A stretch of 55,017 nt of DNA from Apostichopus californicus (GCA_020650975.1 JAIPMN010002746.1:7849-62865); one strand, 5' to 3'; shown: positions 27,701 through 42,800, counted from the stretch's first letter. Translations and numbers: made by a program. Notes: generated by a model from the sequence alone, not told the origin.

Positions 27701-30700
27701 TGGATGTGCTACAAATGAAGTAGTAAATCTGGCGAGTACGTGGCCATCTCTTTGTATCAACTAAATTTAACAATTTAAATCAGCCAGATGAAGACCTTTT
27801 TATCTCTCTATTCAGTTTCTCTACAATATATTCTCTTCCTCTATATATACATCCAAATATTAAATAAGCTCTTTGTGGTGGTGGTGGAAGGTTAACGAAG
27901 AATCATTGTTTATCACTTGGCAAGTGGAGTTTACTATCATATTTCTTTTTATTAAACTGCAAATAAAGGAACAAATTAGTATTAACATTCTGCGATTTTT
28001 GAGGGCCGTGAAATTTTGCATATAATACAAATGCTAAAAAATCTTAAGGCTCTGTGTACATGATACAATGAGCACTATAAATCTTTTGGCATGTGTGTAG
28101 CAATTCTGCATAGCAGATATCATTATGTGCAGAGAGTTACCATGGCAACTCCCTGGTATGTGACTGACTACTGTACAGTACTTATGATGAGCTGATAGCT
28201 AAATTATAAATTATTCCTTGAATAATTTCAGGATGCATAAATAACAGTGCTCAGTTACATTAATAGTTAATGCACATACTGTATAAGGATAACAGATGGT
28301 ATGAATACAACAATGTAGAACTAGAAGAGAGATGAAATTGAATGCTAATTAACTGATGGCTCAGAATACACAGTGCTTTCTTAAGTGTTGATGCTAACTT
28401 TTGGAAGTATGCATATCTTGGTTGACAAAGGAATACATGTTTGTTATATATTTTTACAGGAAACTATACAAAAGACAGTGAGTGTGCTATCTAGGTACTA
28501 CGTGCAGGTCTTACATCCGTAAGAGTTCAGATATAGCAACCAAAGACTGAAGTTAAAAACCTATTCCAGCAGAGAGGATTTGAAAACGAAGTCATTTGTT
28601 GGTCCAACTCCGTCTGCATAGCTCTCTCTGTATTGTTATGATGTTAAAAAATAGTAAAATATCAAAATTCATACTTTTTGTGAGAGCAAATTCCAAGGAA
28701 ATATCTGACTGTCTGATTCATATCATCCATGAGGTGTATCAACAATTCAAACCACTTGTGATATATGCATGAGTGCTCGCAGACCACTTTTTGGCCAATT
28801 GTAGAAGCTTTGTATTGTAATAAGAAAACACAGGCCCTTCAGGGATAGTTTTCATTTCACAAACCAATAAAGCAGTTAGTAAGGCCTAAGGCTGATACAC
28901 ACATTGTGTAGTATAGGTATGTTACTCAAGAAAGCTGAAAACTTAACTTTTGGTTGTTCTTCTCCAGAAATTCCATGTTCAATTACAAGATGTGCATAAC
29001 GATAAGCAGAAACTGATATTTTCGAAATGAAATTGACGACATGACTGTTTTGCCTTTAATTAACAGCCATACAATTTTAAAAGTTTATACACAGCCTGTT
29101 ATACTCAGTGTGCATTTTTAAGGTCAGTCAATCTAGGCCTATAACACTGTACTCCATCATGTTAGGTTAACGCTAAACTGCCTAAGCTTAATTGTCTTAA
29201 GTTATTTCTTTGTAACATGTCTGCATACATGACATTATTTCAAGGATACTTTCAAATCATTCTTGCATTTTTAAGGTCAGTCAATCTAGGCCTATAACAC
29301 TGTACTCCATCATGTTAGGTTAACGCTAAACTGCCTAAGCTTAATTGTCTTATGTTATTTCTTTGTAACATGTCTTTGTAACATGTCTTTGTAACAGTGG
29401 CGTAGGAAGGTACTTTTGAGTGGGGGGACTGAAGACTGATGGCCTGCCTGGGGGAGGGGTCTAAGGGGAGGGAATTTTTTTGCATTTCCAGGTGGCCTCA
29501 GATGCAATTTGGTGCAATATAGCACACTTCAACACCCACTCCATTTTGTAAATAATTTTGCATTTTCACCTGGCCTTAGATGCAATTTGGTGCTCCAAAT
29601 GAGATTTTTTTCTCATTTGGAAACGAAAAAGGGGTTTTCTGACTTGCGAGCGGGGGGCGGAAAGATACTTCCGCCCCCCATATTTTGCACTGGGGGGCTG
29701 GCGCCCCCCCAGCACCCCCGGTTCCTACGCCCTTGCTTTGTAACATTATTTCAAGGATACTTTCAAATCATTCTTGTCGGGTTATCAAGACGTCTGCTGC
29801 AAGACTATCAAAAAATATTTGTGACTGTGTTTAAGGATGGATCTTGTTACAAATTTCCAAAAATAAATGTAGTATATAAATCTGTGAGAGTCATGAATCA
29901 GTTTCAAAATAAAAATCTGTGAAGCCATACGTCTGAGATATTGGTTACAGATACTACTCACAACACACACACACACAAAGAAAACACAAAAACAAGAGGC
30001 AATTAATAGCATGGATGCAAACTATAACGATCCCAAACTGCTCTAAATCCCTTCTGATATGCAAAAAATATATTCAGCTGTCCTAGAACTGTTCATCAAA
30101 TTCTCTCCAGTCAGGTTATTGACATTATGAGTTAAAGAGGGAGGGTTCATTGGGGACATGTGTGCTGGCCTGATTTTGGTATTAAATTTTAAAGGGACAC
30201 ATAGATATTGGTTCCAGAAAATACCTTTAACTTCCTAATAATTCATGGGTGAGTATGATCACTATATGTTAACAAAGAGTACCTAATTTGTTAGGTTATA
30301 TTACCAAACTATAATTACCATCAGCAACTGATTCGTTGGTAGAAATTATGTGTTCTCAGTCGTATTTTACCCACCACCCTTTTGGTATTTTTGTCTGTGT
30401 GTGTGAAGTCATCAAATCCACTGCAACATTTACAGGGTTTTGAATGTTAGGTTTTCCAGGAATAATAACAGACACAAACGGGCTATTACTGAAAATAAGA
30501 TTGTTATGAAGTAATTTAAGGACAACATCCTAAATACAAACACCAAATAAACACCCACAACAAACTACCAAACTGAAATGAAAGCGAAACAGATATTTGC
30601 TAATGAGCAGATGTAAACCCCAAATGCTGTAATTTTGAACCAGGTTGCCAATCTTCGCTCTACCGGCCAAACACTATACATAACCATTACCAAGGCAATT

Positions 30701-33700
30701 CTCTGTATTACTATGTATGCTACTCCCGTGTATGTACGGTTTGTACACCAAACTGAGATACGCCTTCCCGTAGTGTCATTTATTATTCCTCTGTTTTGAA
30801 GTGAAGCAGTTGTTGCCAACCGTGGTCTCATAAAAAAAAGAAAACGCTTTTTGCTTCTTTGGACTTGAGCCTTTTTAATTCCCTCTCCCTATTCCAAACA
30901 GCTGTGACCTCATAAATCTATCGCTGCAATCAAATGTAGCTGGATGATAGAAACTGTACAAGGATGAGTGACGCTTAATGGTCTGTCCTGTGGATGAACA
31001 GTTTCCCTCTTTGGATGGTAGATCAAAGACCCTCCTCGATTTATCATCTCATTGATATGGCTGGTTGGACAGGGATTGCAGCATGATTTGTTGTTTGGAA
31101 TGCACCTCGAAAAAATGACTTCGGAGGTAGTGACATGATATGATAAGGTTGAGGGTAGAGTCGCAACATGAAGTGAGAGAAGCACATTCAGTAAGACTTG
31201 ATAACGAAGGGAGGGTAGAGAGAGCACGGAGAATGTAACAAGATTAAAATTATCACTTTGAAGAAGCAGACCGCAGCTACAAATATGATCAGTAACTGAA
31301 GGTGTGGGGCTGCAAATATCAAACGTGAGCAACAGGCAATGAGTTGGTGCTTTGTTAATTGGGAAGATTTTGTAATATATTTCATAATTCCTTTTCTAGA
31401 CATGAACTATCTACAAGATCCTACTCACTCTGTGTTGGGTTACAGTATATTTGATATGCCATATGTCAACTATGTTACCACTGTTATTAAATATGTACTA
31501 TTTTTGTACTATTAATATACTTTGATTTATTGTAAATACTGCAGAAATATGTAAGCCTTAATTTATGTCGGCTCTGCACTGAGAAATGAGACACTTCCTG
31601 TTTACAAATTTATGCAATTCCATGAAAATCAAACAAATATCAGATATTTACATTTTCACATATATATTTAAGGTATTTATCCAGTCCCAAAAATTTGACA
31701 ATTCCTTACAATAATAGCTAACATGTAGCAGGCAGTCATAGCAACCAGTTAACACACTGAGAGGTACTTATTAGAAACCACAATTATGATGAGGGTGGTA
31801 ACACATAACCACAAGGATACATGTAGGAATGACACCTGCTGAAATATGTTATCTCCCAACATGTACTGATACTATATGAGTATTCAGAGACAAGCTACTA
31901 TATGAGTATTAACATATATACAGAGACAAGCATGCAGAGTGGATACATGCCACGGGAGGTGCCATCCAGTTTATAAGTGTCATCCATATTGATGCAAACA
32001 GCACCTCAATGTCTAGTAACATTTGATGATTACTTAGTCATCGCATAAATTAGGTGCGAAGGGAGAGGGGGGCCCAGATGTACAGACGATAAAGCAGAGG
32101 AAAGTAGAAAAGGGGTTCTTGCACTTCTAGGAGTGAAATTCCTTTGCAATATGTTAATTTTACACTAGAATTTAGATCTCTCACACGAAAATATTATAAG
32201 TACCAACTATTTACCTGTCTTATTTCTTTGCGTGACAGAGCCGAACTGTGACAAGTTCAGAATTTATTTTATAGAGCGGGGATATACTAGGTCAACGTAA
32301 AGGTAAATGTCAACTGCTTGAAGATTAGCTCTTTGAAATAAGCTGGGCATGATAACTCTACTTCTAAAATCATTCTTCTGTGTTTTAATGCAAATTAGGA
32401 AATCCTACAAGTTAAGTTACTTCTTTGACGGTAATGTAGTGAGCAACCGCTCTGACCTTGTAAATCCAAGAAGAAAAAAAAGTTCTTAGAAAAGAGACAA
32501 ATAGAAGGATGGGTATGAACTCGATGAGAGTGGTATGACTATACTTACTGGGTCTGTGGGGGGGGGGGAGGGGTGAATGTAAGGGAATAACAATGTAAAT
32601 GTCATTTGTAAAGCTAAGCAATTACATACAAGGATGAGGGATGTGGAACATGGAATGGGTAACTAAACAAATCTCAGGTGTGCAATTTCCAACTTTCTGT
32701 ATGTGTATTAACAACAATAAACTTTGTCCTCTTATCAAATAAATGAAATTGTACATTCTTTCGCTGGTTTCTACCAAAAAAAATCCCCCCCCCCACATAC
32801 CATCCCCTGGATATGACCAGCACATCATCAAGAGAACGTGGGTAAACAAATTTTGTGGTAACATTTTCTTTTGGAAAAATACTTTTGCTCCATAAACCAA
32901 CAAATATGCAGACACAATTTCTCATTTCTCTGATCAATTTTACCTCATTTCCTGATCTAAACTATCACAAAGTACAGAGCTAGAGGACAGTGAACCGAAG
33001 AGAGTGAGCAGGGGTGAATTACAAGTGCAACAATATTACCAACTGGTATAAGCTAGCTAGATTGGGAGTGGATACGTTTAGGAGACAGGTAAGAGAGGAA
33101 TAAAGTAAATCTAGCATTTTCTACCATGGAAAAAGGACAGGAATAAAGTCAATCTAGCATTTTCTACCATGACAAAAAGGACATTTCTGAGTGTGAGTGC
33201 CCCAGTGAGTGGTGTCACTTAAAACCTCTTTTATGAATGTTAGGTTCATGCAGCTATAAACATCCGGTCAACATGTTGACATGTAAACAAGCGATGATCA
33301 CCACGAAACTCGATAAATCAAGAATATAAGAACTATTTTGTCAATTTCTAACAACCTCTGAATTACTACTCCTGAATTAGATGTAACAAAGGAGGAAAGC
33401 GAGGAGGTGGAGGAGGGGGGAGGGATGGAGGTGGAGGGAAGGGGAGGGTGAATATCAACGCACAACTCACTTTTGCGACATATTTGACTGTAACTGTATG
33501 CCATTTGCCATCGCTGACACCTCCCGGGATAGAAGCCGACACCGTTGTTGTTGCAATTCCAGTAGAGAAGGAGAACTTGACAGCTCCTTCAACGATCTCC
33601 AAGGCGATGAAATCATGTTGATGGTTGTAGCGGCCATTGTAAAAGAGAAGGCCGTTTTGCTGCTTGGTAGCGAAACTGTAAAATGAGAAGGAACGTGATA

Positions 33701-33791
33701 TAGAAGGGTGAATATTGTGAAATGTGAGTATAAATAGCTGGGGCTTAAGTATCTGTGGCAAACAGTGAGAGACAGAAGTTATATAATACAC

Positions 33792-33828
<37 letters not shown>

Positions 33829-36800
33829 TATAATAAATGAGACTTATACAGCGCCAAATCAGTAAACAAAAGTCACTGCTCAAGGCGCTTTACAAAGAAA
33901 GTAAATTAATTTACAAAAGAACAAGTGAACAAATGGGTCTTAAGTAGACTTTTGAAAGTAGAAAGTTTATAGCATGTTCGAATGTGATCTGGTAATTTGT
34001 TCCAGAGATAAGACCCAGAGTACAAGTTCAAAGTCTTCTTTTCCCTGGCTTAGGGTAATATTCATTATCCCTACCATTCATTATTCATTATCCCTACCAC
34101 ACTTACGAAAGACAAGCTATGCTAGATCTCATTAGTAGATATATATGTGGACTATTGATACATGTATTGTATATATACTTATATACATACATACACACAT
34201 ATAGACACACAGGGAATACCTTAATGTTCAGATTTTGTGTAGTAGGTTTGAAGGGTCGCATTTTTGTCTCAATACAAAGTACTATGATCCCTGTGTTACA
34301 AAGACTACTATAGACACACATCTTCGTTCTTGTATAGAATGTGCCAGTTTTGCCTTGCATTTTTCTAGATGGGAATACCAGATATATTTGTTCCCCGACA
34401 CAATAACCAAAAAGTTCCCAGTTATCAGGATATTCTTTCCAATATTTTGCCATGCATAATTAAATGATCATTTTATTGACCTTTTTAGGTAAGATATGTC
34501 TTCAAAATTGATGGTGTGCCACTGTGCATGAGAGCTCAGTGGATTGAGTTAGCCTATATTTGTAAAACCCATGCATTCAGGTGTTAGTCCCTATGCAGCC
34601 ATCGTGGACTGATTTCTTGGCTTTAATGATAGCTGAGCACAGCTGTGTTGAATTTTTCAAAATCTGTTGCTACTTTTACTCAACAGAAGAAAATTAGTTG
34701 TGGGACTCAAAATATATCAGTAAATTGGTAATATGGATCGAAACGCCACATGTCTGTCTGGTTCTCGTGTTAATGTGATTGAGGGCTGGGTATCAAGTAT
34801 GAGGTCATATTACATGGCTGGGTTTGAATGTTGTAAAATTTTACAATTCAAGATATTTACAACAAAAAAACCCTTTTTGGGTTGGATTTTTGATAAATTT
34901 GGTAAGGCTCCTCAATCGTCCTGTGAGTTGATTTAAACAAGTCACTTGTTGGGAACTCATGCAACTTTACCATCTCAAAAGTTTAAAGCTTACAAATTAC
35001 TTTGGGCACTAAAGAGGACACAAACAATAAAGAAAAGAAAGAAAGAAAACCAAGTAAAATAATGGTGAATTAAGCTTTTTCATCAGAAAAAGCTAAAAGC
35101 CAAACAAGAAATAGTTTTCCCACGAGTTGCCAAACACAAGCTACTCTGCTATTGTGTTTTGTTATTTCACATTTCATTTCGTTCTGTGGACTACTAGTTC
35201 CGTCTTTTCTTCACATAAGGCATGCACGCACAGTACAATGACTTTCTATAACACCGTGCATGGTCGCTATAGATTCAAAAAACCACAGCTGGGAAACTCA
35301 TTCTTTCCCATATAAAAGCCCACACAAAAGGTTAATAATATTCTCAGACAGAGAAAAAGCTGATCAATAGACGATACAAAATGTGAGCCATTTAAAAACC
35401 TTATTACCAGGATTCTAGATAAAGATCAAGTTATGATATTTAGCATCATTTGAAACACCCCACAGCATGGTGAGAATATAAAGAAGTGATGGGGGGGGGG
35501 GGGACAGTCATCCCAAAAAACGTGCTCCAATTTGTATTACTAGCTGTTAAGACACCTTCATTTACCACAAGAATGTACCTAAAATCGACTTTTGACATTG
35601 CTTGCTTCAATACTGCATGATGGGGGGGTACGTCTTCATAAATATTGTATGTTAGATACATCAATAATACAGTATACTGATATACTGACGATAAAAGTAT
35701 AAGCCTTTAATATTGCAAGTATACCTTAAGCCATTAAGCACAACCTTAATAAATTAATGATACTTTTTCAGCTGATTTTGGTAAATTTCCTGATGTTATG
35801 TGACACTAAAACTCCATAACAGTTTAATAACTAGGAAGAGACTTGTAGTCAAGCTTCACTTCAAATAAGGAATCGAAGTTTACCGTTTCAAAAAAAAAAA
35901 ATAAAAATAATAATTTTCCTCCTGCATGTGTGATTATAAAATTTACTGACATGAAAGAATGTCTGGGAGAGTGAGAATCCAGGCACCAATGTTGAGTATT
36001 GGTCACAAATTCATTTAACCTTGACTCATTTAAAACTTGAACACTTGGTTGCAAAATATCTAGGTGGGGTCGGAGGGGGGGGGGGTGGTGGTGTCTTCAT
36101 AGGTGGTTGGTCAATTGCAATTTTGAAAAATTGTTGAACAAATGAAAAATGGCCGTTTAAAGGGAAGTTATTTGTGCAACATGAAAAGTCAAACAGAATG
36201 AAACCTATTTAAACGATAACTTTTGACCCTGAATTATCAACGAGCAATATATTGATTTTACTATTAAGTTTGCAGATTTGCAAGATGAATATGCTACGGA
36301 ATGCTTGCCTCCCAACAAAATCTCCTTTGCATTTAAATTATTTTGGGTCGAATTCACCAGTCTTGCATTAATAACAGGCTTGACTGTGAAGGAAACACAG
36401 ACTGAAAGCAGTATATTTGGGATTCGATATTCCCAAACTTGCCCAGAGCAAGAGTACAGTTTTTGCGAGGTGTGAAGAAAATTCCCCAATGGAACTGAAA
36501 TAATATGTCATGAAACAGACAATATTAGTGTCTTTTATGTGACCTCAATAGGTCATAGGATTAAACTTGTGCACTTTTGACAATTGGTGGCCTAAATATT
36601 ACTTTCCGTAACACTTCACATATTGAAATGAATGTTTCAAACCAATCATTAATGTTTAATTATAATTTCCAAAATTTTCTGTAATTGGAATACAGCATAC
36701 TATTTTGGACACAGCGTTTACTTACACAAAGTTGATGTTTTGCCAATAGTAGTAAAATATGTAACATATTTGTATAACATGTTGGTACTCTTGACCCTTT

Positions 36801-39800
36801 CCCCCTACCCCCCTCTCATCCCATAATAATTAAGTGTAACTTTCCCTCTGTTATTATCATCAGAAAACTCACATGTGCCCTCCCTCCTACCAAACTTATA
36901 TTCTAATACCTCCTTGTCTACAACTTTCGGTATTACAATCACCTTTTAAGAAAAAAATGTTAATTTTAATCAACACCACATTCCTATACTCTTTTAAAAG
37001 TTCACAAAGGCACACCACCATGAATGTGTCAATAAACCCAACACCGAGATACAAGACGTAAAAAAGCCCTTTGAAGTCTTCCGAATATTCTTGAACGATG
37101 CTTAAGGCATGGATTTTGAAGCTCCTGCACATGGTCACAAGATTAAAAACAATTTCTCACTTGGTTCCAGCTCTCCTCTCATTGAGAGGGAGAAGCAGGA
37201 ATTTTTTTACAAGATTTGATCAACCGACCGTACATGTTGCTTAGATACGTCATATCACATACTGGCTATAATCCAATTCAGGAAACCAAACTCAGGAGTA
37301 TGAAATCTATTCAATGAAACCGTTCTTTGCGGAAGAACCCAACGAACATCTAAGATACCTTAATTACATTTATACTGTAAAAGGACATACACAGAGGGAT
37401 TCATTCATTCACATACACTAAATCTTCAAAAACAATTTCTCACAACTCTCTACTTTTGGGTGTTTCCGAAGGATGATAATTACCTCTCTCATAATGCACT
37501 CTAATAACCTAGCTTATTGACATTTTAGCACTGCAATAACCCACTTCTGGGTCCTGCCTCACATCCTTACGCTTTCTTCCAAATTAACCATTTCAAAATT
37601 CACAATATGTATTTGGTAATATTTTATTTATGTTTTTATCAATATTTATTTTATCCTCAGTCTCTTAGTATTCCCTCCCCTCGCCCCCCCCCCCTCCTCT
37701 TCATCCCAATAAAAACTATGTATGATATAATTCATAACTAATTGACTATATATAATAAATCCTATTTTAAATGAAGGAACAGTAATCATTGTGAAATCTC
37801 AGAATGGAAAAAAAGAGTGATTTTCAATGACTGTCTGAGGGAATTGTCCATCAATAGCATCTTTATCACAACAGTTTATATACTAATAGTTGGGCTTGCT
37901 TCTCCTATAAAATAAATTCAAACAAAACTATAAAATTCATTGTATAAAATATAAAATACCGAATGTTACACTACAGAATTTCTGAACTATAATATTTACT
38001 ATTTATAAGCTTGATTCTCAATTTTTACCGTTTCTCTAGATGTTTGTTTTCTTTTCTCCTTTATTTAATTTCTTTTTGTCTTCCCATTGTCTATATCCAA
38101 CCCTTCCCTTCACCCCATTGCAAATGATCAGATCAAATGATTCATGAAGAGTAAGGTGATGATATAAACACAGGCATTCCATTCCTTAGAAATTAATCAA
38201 AACATTCTGACATTTTAATATCAACTATACCTCCTTCCTCAGCAGAATAAACTCTAGACATCCAACTGAGTTCAGTACCAGCGTGATAGGATTCCCATAC
38301 CTGGTTGATTGTATGATGTCATTCATACACAGTGTGTATCCACCCATACACAGCATACAGTATTTATAGTAATAAACATGGAGGTGTCTATACTTACTGT
38401 CTACTGTGTTAGGATGTAAAGTAAAGGTCTAGATGACAGTGTCCTGCCTTATTTCAGTTACAAATTTTTTTAGTTACAAATTATTTCAGTTACAAATTTG
38501 GTGTATGGATATTAAAACTTTGTAGTACTGTTACGAGCAAGTTTGCTTAAATTGTCTTCATCCCCAAACACATACTTTCACAGACCAGCTTCCAACCATG
38601 GAAACGTGGTTTTATCATCATAATCAGTTATTTGTCTTCATCCTGAAACATACAGTTTCACAGACCTACGTTACCACGGAAACATGGTTTTAACATTATA
38701 ATAAGTTATTTCTCTTCAGCATTGTCTCCCTTCGTATCTTTCGTTGACGTTTTCATATAAGTTCCTTATCTTGTTTCTATTATCTGTGAACAAACTCCCA
38801 CGTAAATATACTTTCCTTTATTTTACCGATCAAAGACTTTTGGCAAGTGAGATTTGGAGATCCCACTGTGAGACAAAACATAAAGCCGGTTATGTAACAT
38901 AAGGAGAGTTCGACCGAGTATTTAACGACCCAACCAATAAAACTGTTTGTCACAACGTGAACGCTATGTACACTGAGATGTGGGGAAAGAATTAAGCGAG
39001 ACTAGTTGGACAGGATCTCTCTCTCGTACACTCATGCAGCAGCTCAGATGCAATTTGAAATACTTTGATATTATTAAAGGCCTTACATTCAGAGTACATT
39101 GACACACTACAGAGTAAACATTTGAAGTTGATATTTGTGTATCTGTTGATCAAGTTTTGGGAGACACTGATGAACAAATTTGAGAAGACTAAAAATTGTA
39201 ACAACACAGCAAAACACAGCAAAACCTTGTTCCCTTAATCCTCTCTTTGTCCCTCTACAGCTTATCTCCTACCTCTCCTCTTGCCCCTGTTGGTTTCTTT
39301 CTTCTCTCCATCCCTGGTCTACTAATCCTCTTACATAGATCTTTCTCTTTTGTTCACCCTGCTCATTAACCTGTCTGTATTCTGTGTGTGTTTTTATCCC
39401 TTCTGTTACGTACTGTGACTTGTCATTCAGCCTCTGGAGAAGATCCTGCTAGGATCGAAACGTCAGGCCTTCTTACTTTTACACATTCTCTTAATACACA
39501 GGCTCTTTAGTGGATAAGCAGTTTGCTAACAGTTTTGTTTTATTTTTGAACACAGCAAAACGTTAGAGGTCTCCCTTGTAAATGGTTTTGAAGATATTTT
39601 CCACTGATTTTTGAATTTTTTTGTATCAAGATTCTTGAAACTACGAGACACTGACAGGATTAAAAGCTGTTTCTGAAGCTGAAAGTAACTGGGGTAAACT
39701 GCATTATGTATACAAAGAGTCACACACTTCAAAATGATAATTTGTGTGCACGGAAAAACGTACACATCAGAGATGCTGATAGGAGGCCGAAGAAGGAAAC

Positions 39801-42800
39801 GATATAATAACCCGTCCACTAATGTATCCACAAATGATGCAAACAACTTTAATCGTGGCCATCAATAATAAAACACGGATAAAAGCACCAAAGATGCCGA
39901 CAAGGAGTATAAAAGCACTGACATAACAGCTACATAATTTTATCAATTCATTTTGTACACAGAGAAAGAAAGAAAAAGTGCAAAGAACCTTGTCTTTACA
40001 TTGGTTTAATAGCTCGAATGCAACATGTCGAACCAACTGTTTTCGAACGAAAAGATGAGTCGCTTTCATTCAGAGAATCTTCAAAAAATCGATTTCGATT
40101 CTTGATTCTGCTTGCAATTGTTTCTCAGGGTAAAAGTTCAAATAATTGCTGCACAACAAATCTTCACTGAAAGAACTGTAACTGTACTTTGGCATATTCA
40201 ATTTTTCCATAAAGAATCTCTTAAATTTGGGTAATTCTATCCAGTTTCTGTCGACTGTAAGAGTAGAAAAAAAAATTAATGAAAGTGGAAAGAAATAGCT
40301 TTTCATATAAAGCCACTGCTAACTAGCTTTTGAGCTTCTGGCAAAATTAATTCGGAAAGATATGATGAGTTTTTCCGTCAATGGCAGAAACGAGAGACTA
40401 CCGAAGGTCGCATAACACTTGATTGATCACAGGAGCATCCTAAAATTGACGGTTGTAAAATAGAAACTCTGAGCTTTCACAAAATGGGAGTGTGCAGACT
40501 TGAGTTTTTCCTAGGTGTAGTAATTATTCTCTATAAAGTGCATCTTTTGATTATATGTTTGAATATATTTTCAGAGAATAATGCTCATTGCTTTTGCACA
40601 AAATGGGGAAAATATTATAATTTTGTATGTATGTGGAGCATATGTGCTGACAATATATACTAGACATCTCAAGACATGGTTCAGCAGGAATATGGTGTTT
40701 GTTTAAATTTCACCACATTCTAAGACGACTTATGTACGTAAGTTTAATAACATTTTCAGAGGGATAACATCGGTTTTTGCCCAAAACTAGGAATAGTCTT
40801 GAATTAAAAAAAAGATTATTATTTTTGTCTGTACATGAAGAATAGCCTCCAGGGTATCTAATGGAACATAGTCATGATCCAGCTGGATTGGCGTTGTCAA
40901 GTACATTCCATCAGAATCCATCGGAATCTATGAAATGCATTGACGTACGGTTTGATTACTTTCAGAGCATTGAGTGTGAACATCGTTTTTGCCCAAACTT
41001 AGGATTAGTCCTGAATATTATCATTTTCATATGTATGTGGAGAACATAGGCACATAAATTAAGCTCATATGGTCCAATTACGCTCATATGGTCTAACAAA
41101 AATGGTTCTGCGTGAATTTCATTACATTCCATGTAGTGCATTTTTGATGTATTTGCGATTGCTCTAAGAGAATTGTGAGAACTCATGCATTTTATTATTA
41201 CGGAGTATTATAATGTTATACCAGTTGTTATATGTTCTCAAGATTGGTATCTACTGGCACACATCTCTGTTCAAGCCTGATCCAACAGGATTCAATTTCA
41301 CCACATGATAACTTTGGAGAATAACGAGCATTGCTAATTTGCCTGAAATTAGGGAATTTTATCATTTTATTAACAAATGCACTCACAATTACTAGATCTA
41401 GTATCTGTTAAGATCCAGCAGGAATTAAGGAATTGTCTGTCGTTTGAATTTCACCACAGATACAATACTACTAGACCTTAAAATCTGCATTTTCTATTGG
41501 ATCTTAGCTCTGTATCACCTAACCTTGATCACGCCATGTTGTGATATTCACACATATAATTATTTCACCTAATTTCAGATTTTATTGCTCCTTTGCTGCA
41601 ATATTGTGGCAGACCACAATAGGAGACCAAGTATCCTTCCTTCAACGGTTGAGTAATATTTCCTGAAATTTGACATGGTGTCTGGAAAATATGCGTTCAC
41701 ACTTTGTTCGTCAGTATTGAAGGTTTGTGAATTCTTGGTTTCTTATAACGCATTAAAAATGATATGGTTCTGTGCACAAAGCATGTTATGTACATCTTTA
41801 CAAAGGTCTGTTTGCGTGGCAATATGCTTGCCTTTCAGGGCATTTTGCTATGCCATACTGGATAATTTGTTCACTAAGTGTATGAAAAATGAACAGGAAA
41901 AAACAGACGATGCTGGCACTTTGGATGGTAGAATGAGAAGGGCATTGACCGGGGGAGCCGGTCATAGAGGGCGTGCAGTGTTAAAAGTTACCAGTTCATT
42001 CTAGGCACGGTAGAGTGAAGTGCTAAGGTTTCGGGAGACAGGTAAGCGAGGAGCGAAGTAAATTTAGCTTGATCATGCAGGGATGTGAAGGACATTCTAC
42101 ATATTGAGATTCTCAAAGAGAGAAAAAGCTGTAAGCTGAACTATCTACTGCACCTATCTACCTACACCTATCTACTGCAAAAAGCGTGTGTAGGTAAATA
42201 TGTAAATAAACTTGCTAGTTCAGATATTGCGATTCTCTTTGAGAGTCAGGTTTACGCGGACAAAACCTCCTTGCCAAGATATCAATGGTAGTAACAGCTA
42301 CAGTAAGTCCTACAATACTAAATAATTCCATAAATTGTCCGCTACAGAATGTTAGTGAACCAAAATATTTTAATATGCAGATTATATATATTACTGTAAA
42401 GCAGTTATTACTTCCTAAAGCTGAAATTTTCAATGTTCTGGCTCCAAATTTAAAGGAAGCATTTAAACATCGCTGACCATTGTTTTAACATTCATTCCAT
42501 GACACAGTACATACATTTTATACCAAGCATCAAAGGCATCAACCAGAAAAAACAAATTAATTTTATACTTCAAATTCTGCTTTTACTTTCTTTAAATTTC
42601 CTCTGCCAGTAGATGCTTATCTCTCTAATATACTGATAAAATGGTAGAGCAATCAATATGCCCTACTGCTTATAAACTGAACAGTATTAGAAGGAGGAAA
42701 CAAGAAAAAGACAGCTAGATTAGAATGAAATCTGCAAAATATACTGCTGACAATCTTAAATTCTGCAGTGCTGCATATATAAAGAGACCTGCTTGATGAT

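Larger units (their letters stand above)
24595..33470 (-). other. CELSR 8.9 kb intron inside LamG1
   Basis: No convincing gene on either strand. It contains a diverged tandem repeat (about 25430-25700), two copies of a dispersed repeat (25785-25960, 32970-33120), a 153 bp tandem duplication with a MITE inside (29111-29776) and several CA and G tracts. Confidence 0.6.

Noticed and set aside
29509-29922. 137-residue plus-strand open frame
   Set aside because: It starts inside the GC-rich MITE and runs out into the flanking duplication, so it is an accident of composition.
30910-31332. 140-residue minus-strand open frame
   Set aside because: No family resemblance, no splice context in CELSR phase, and composition like the rest of the intron.
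33780-33840. Possible CRISPR-like or regular array at (AAT)n
   Set aside because: It is a simple trinucleotide run at the head of an interspersed repeat, in an animal genome.
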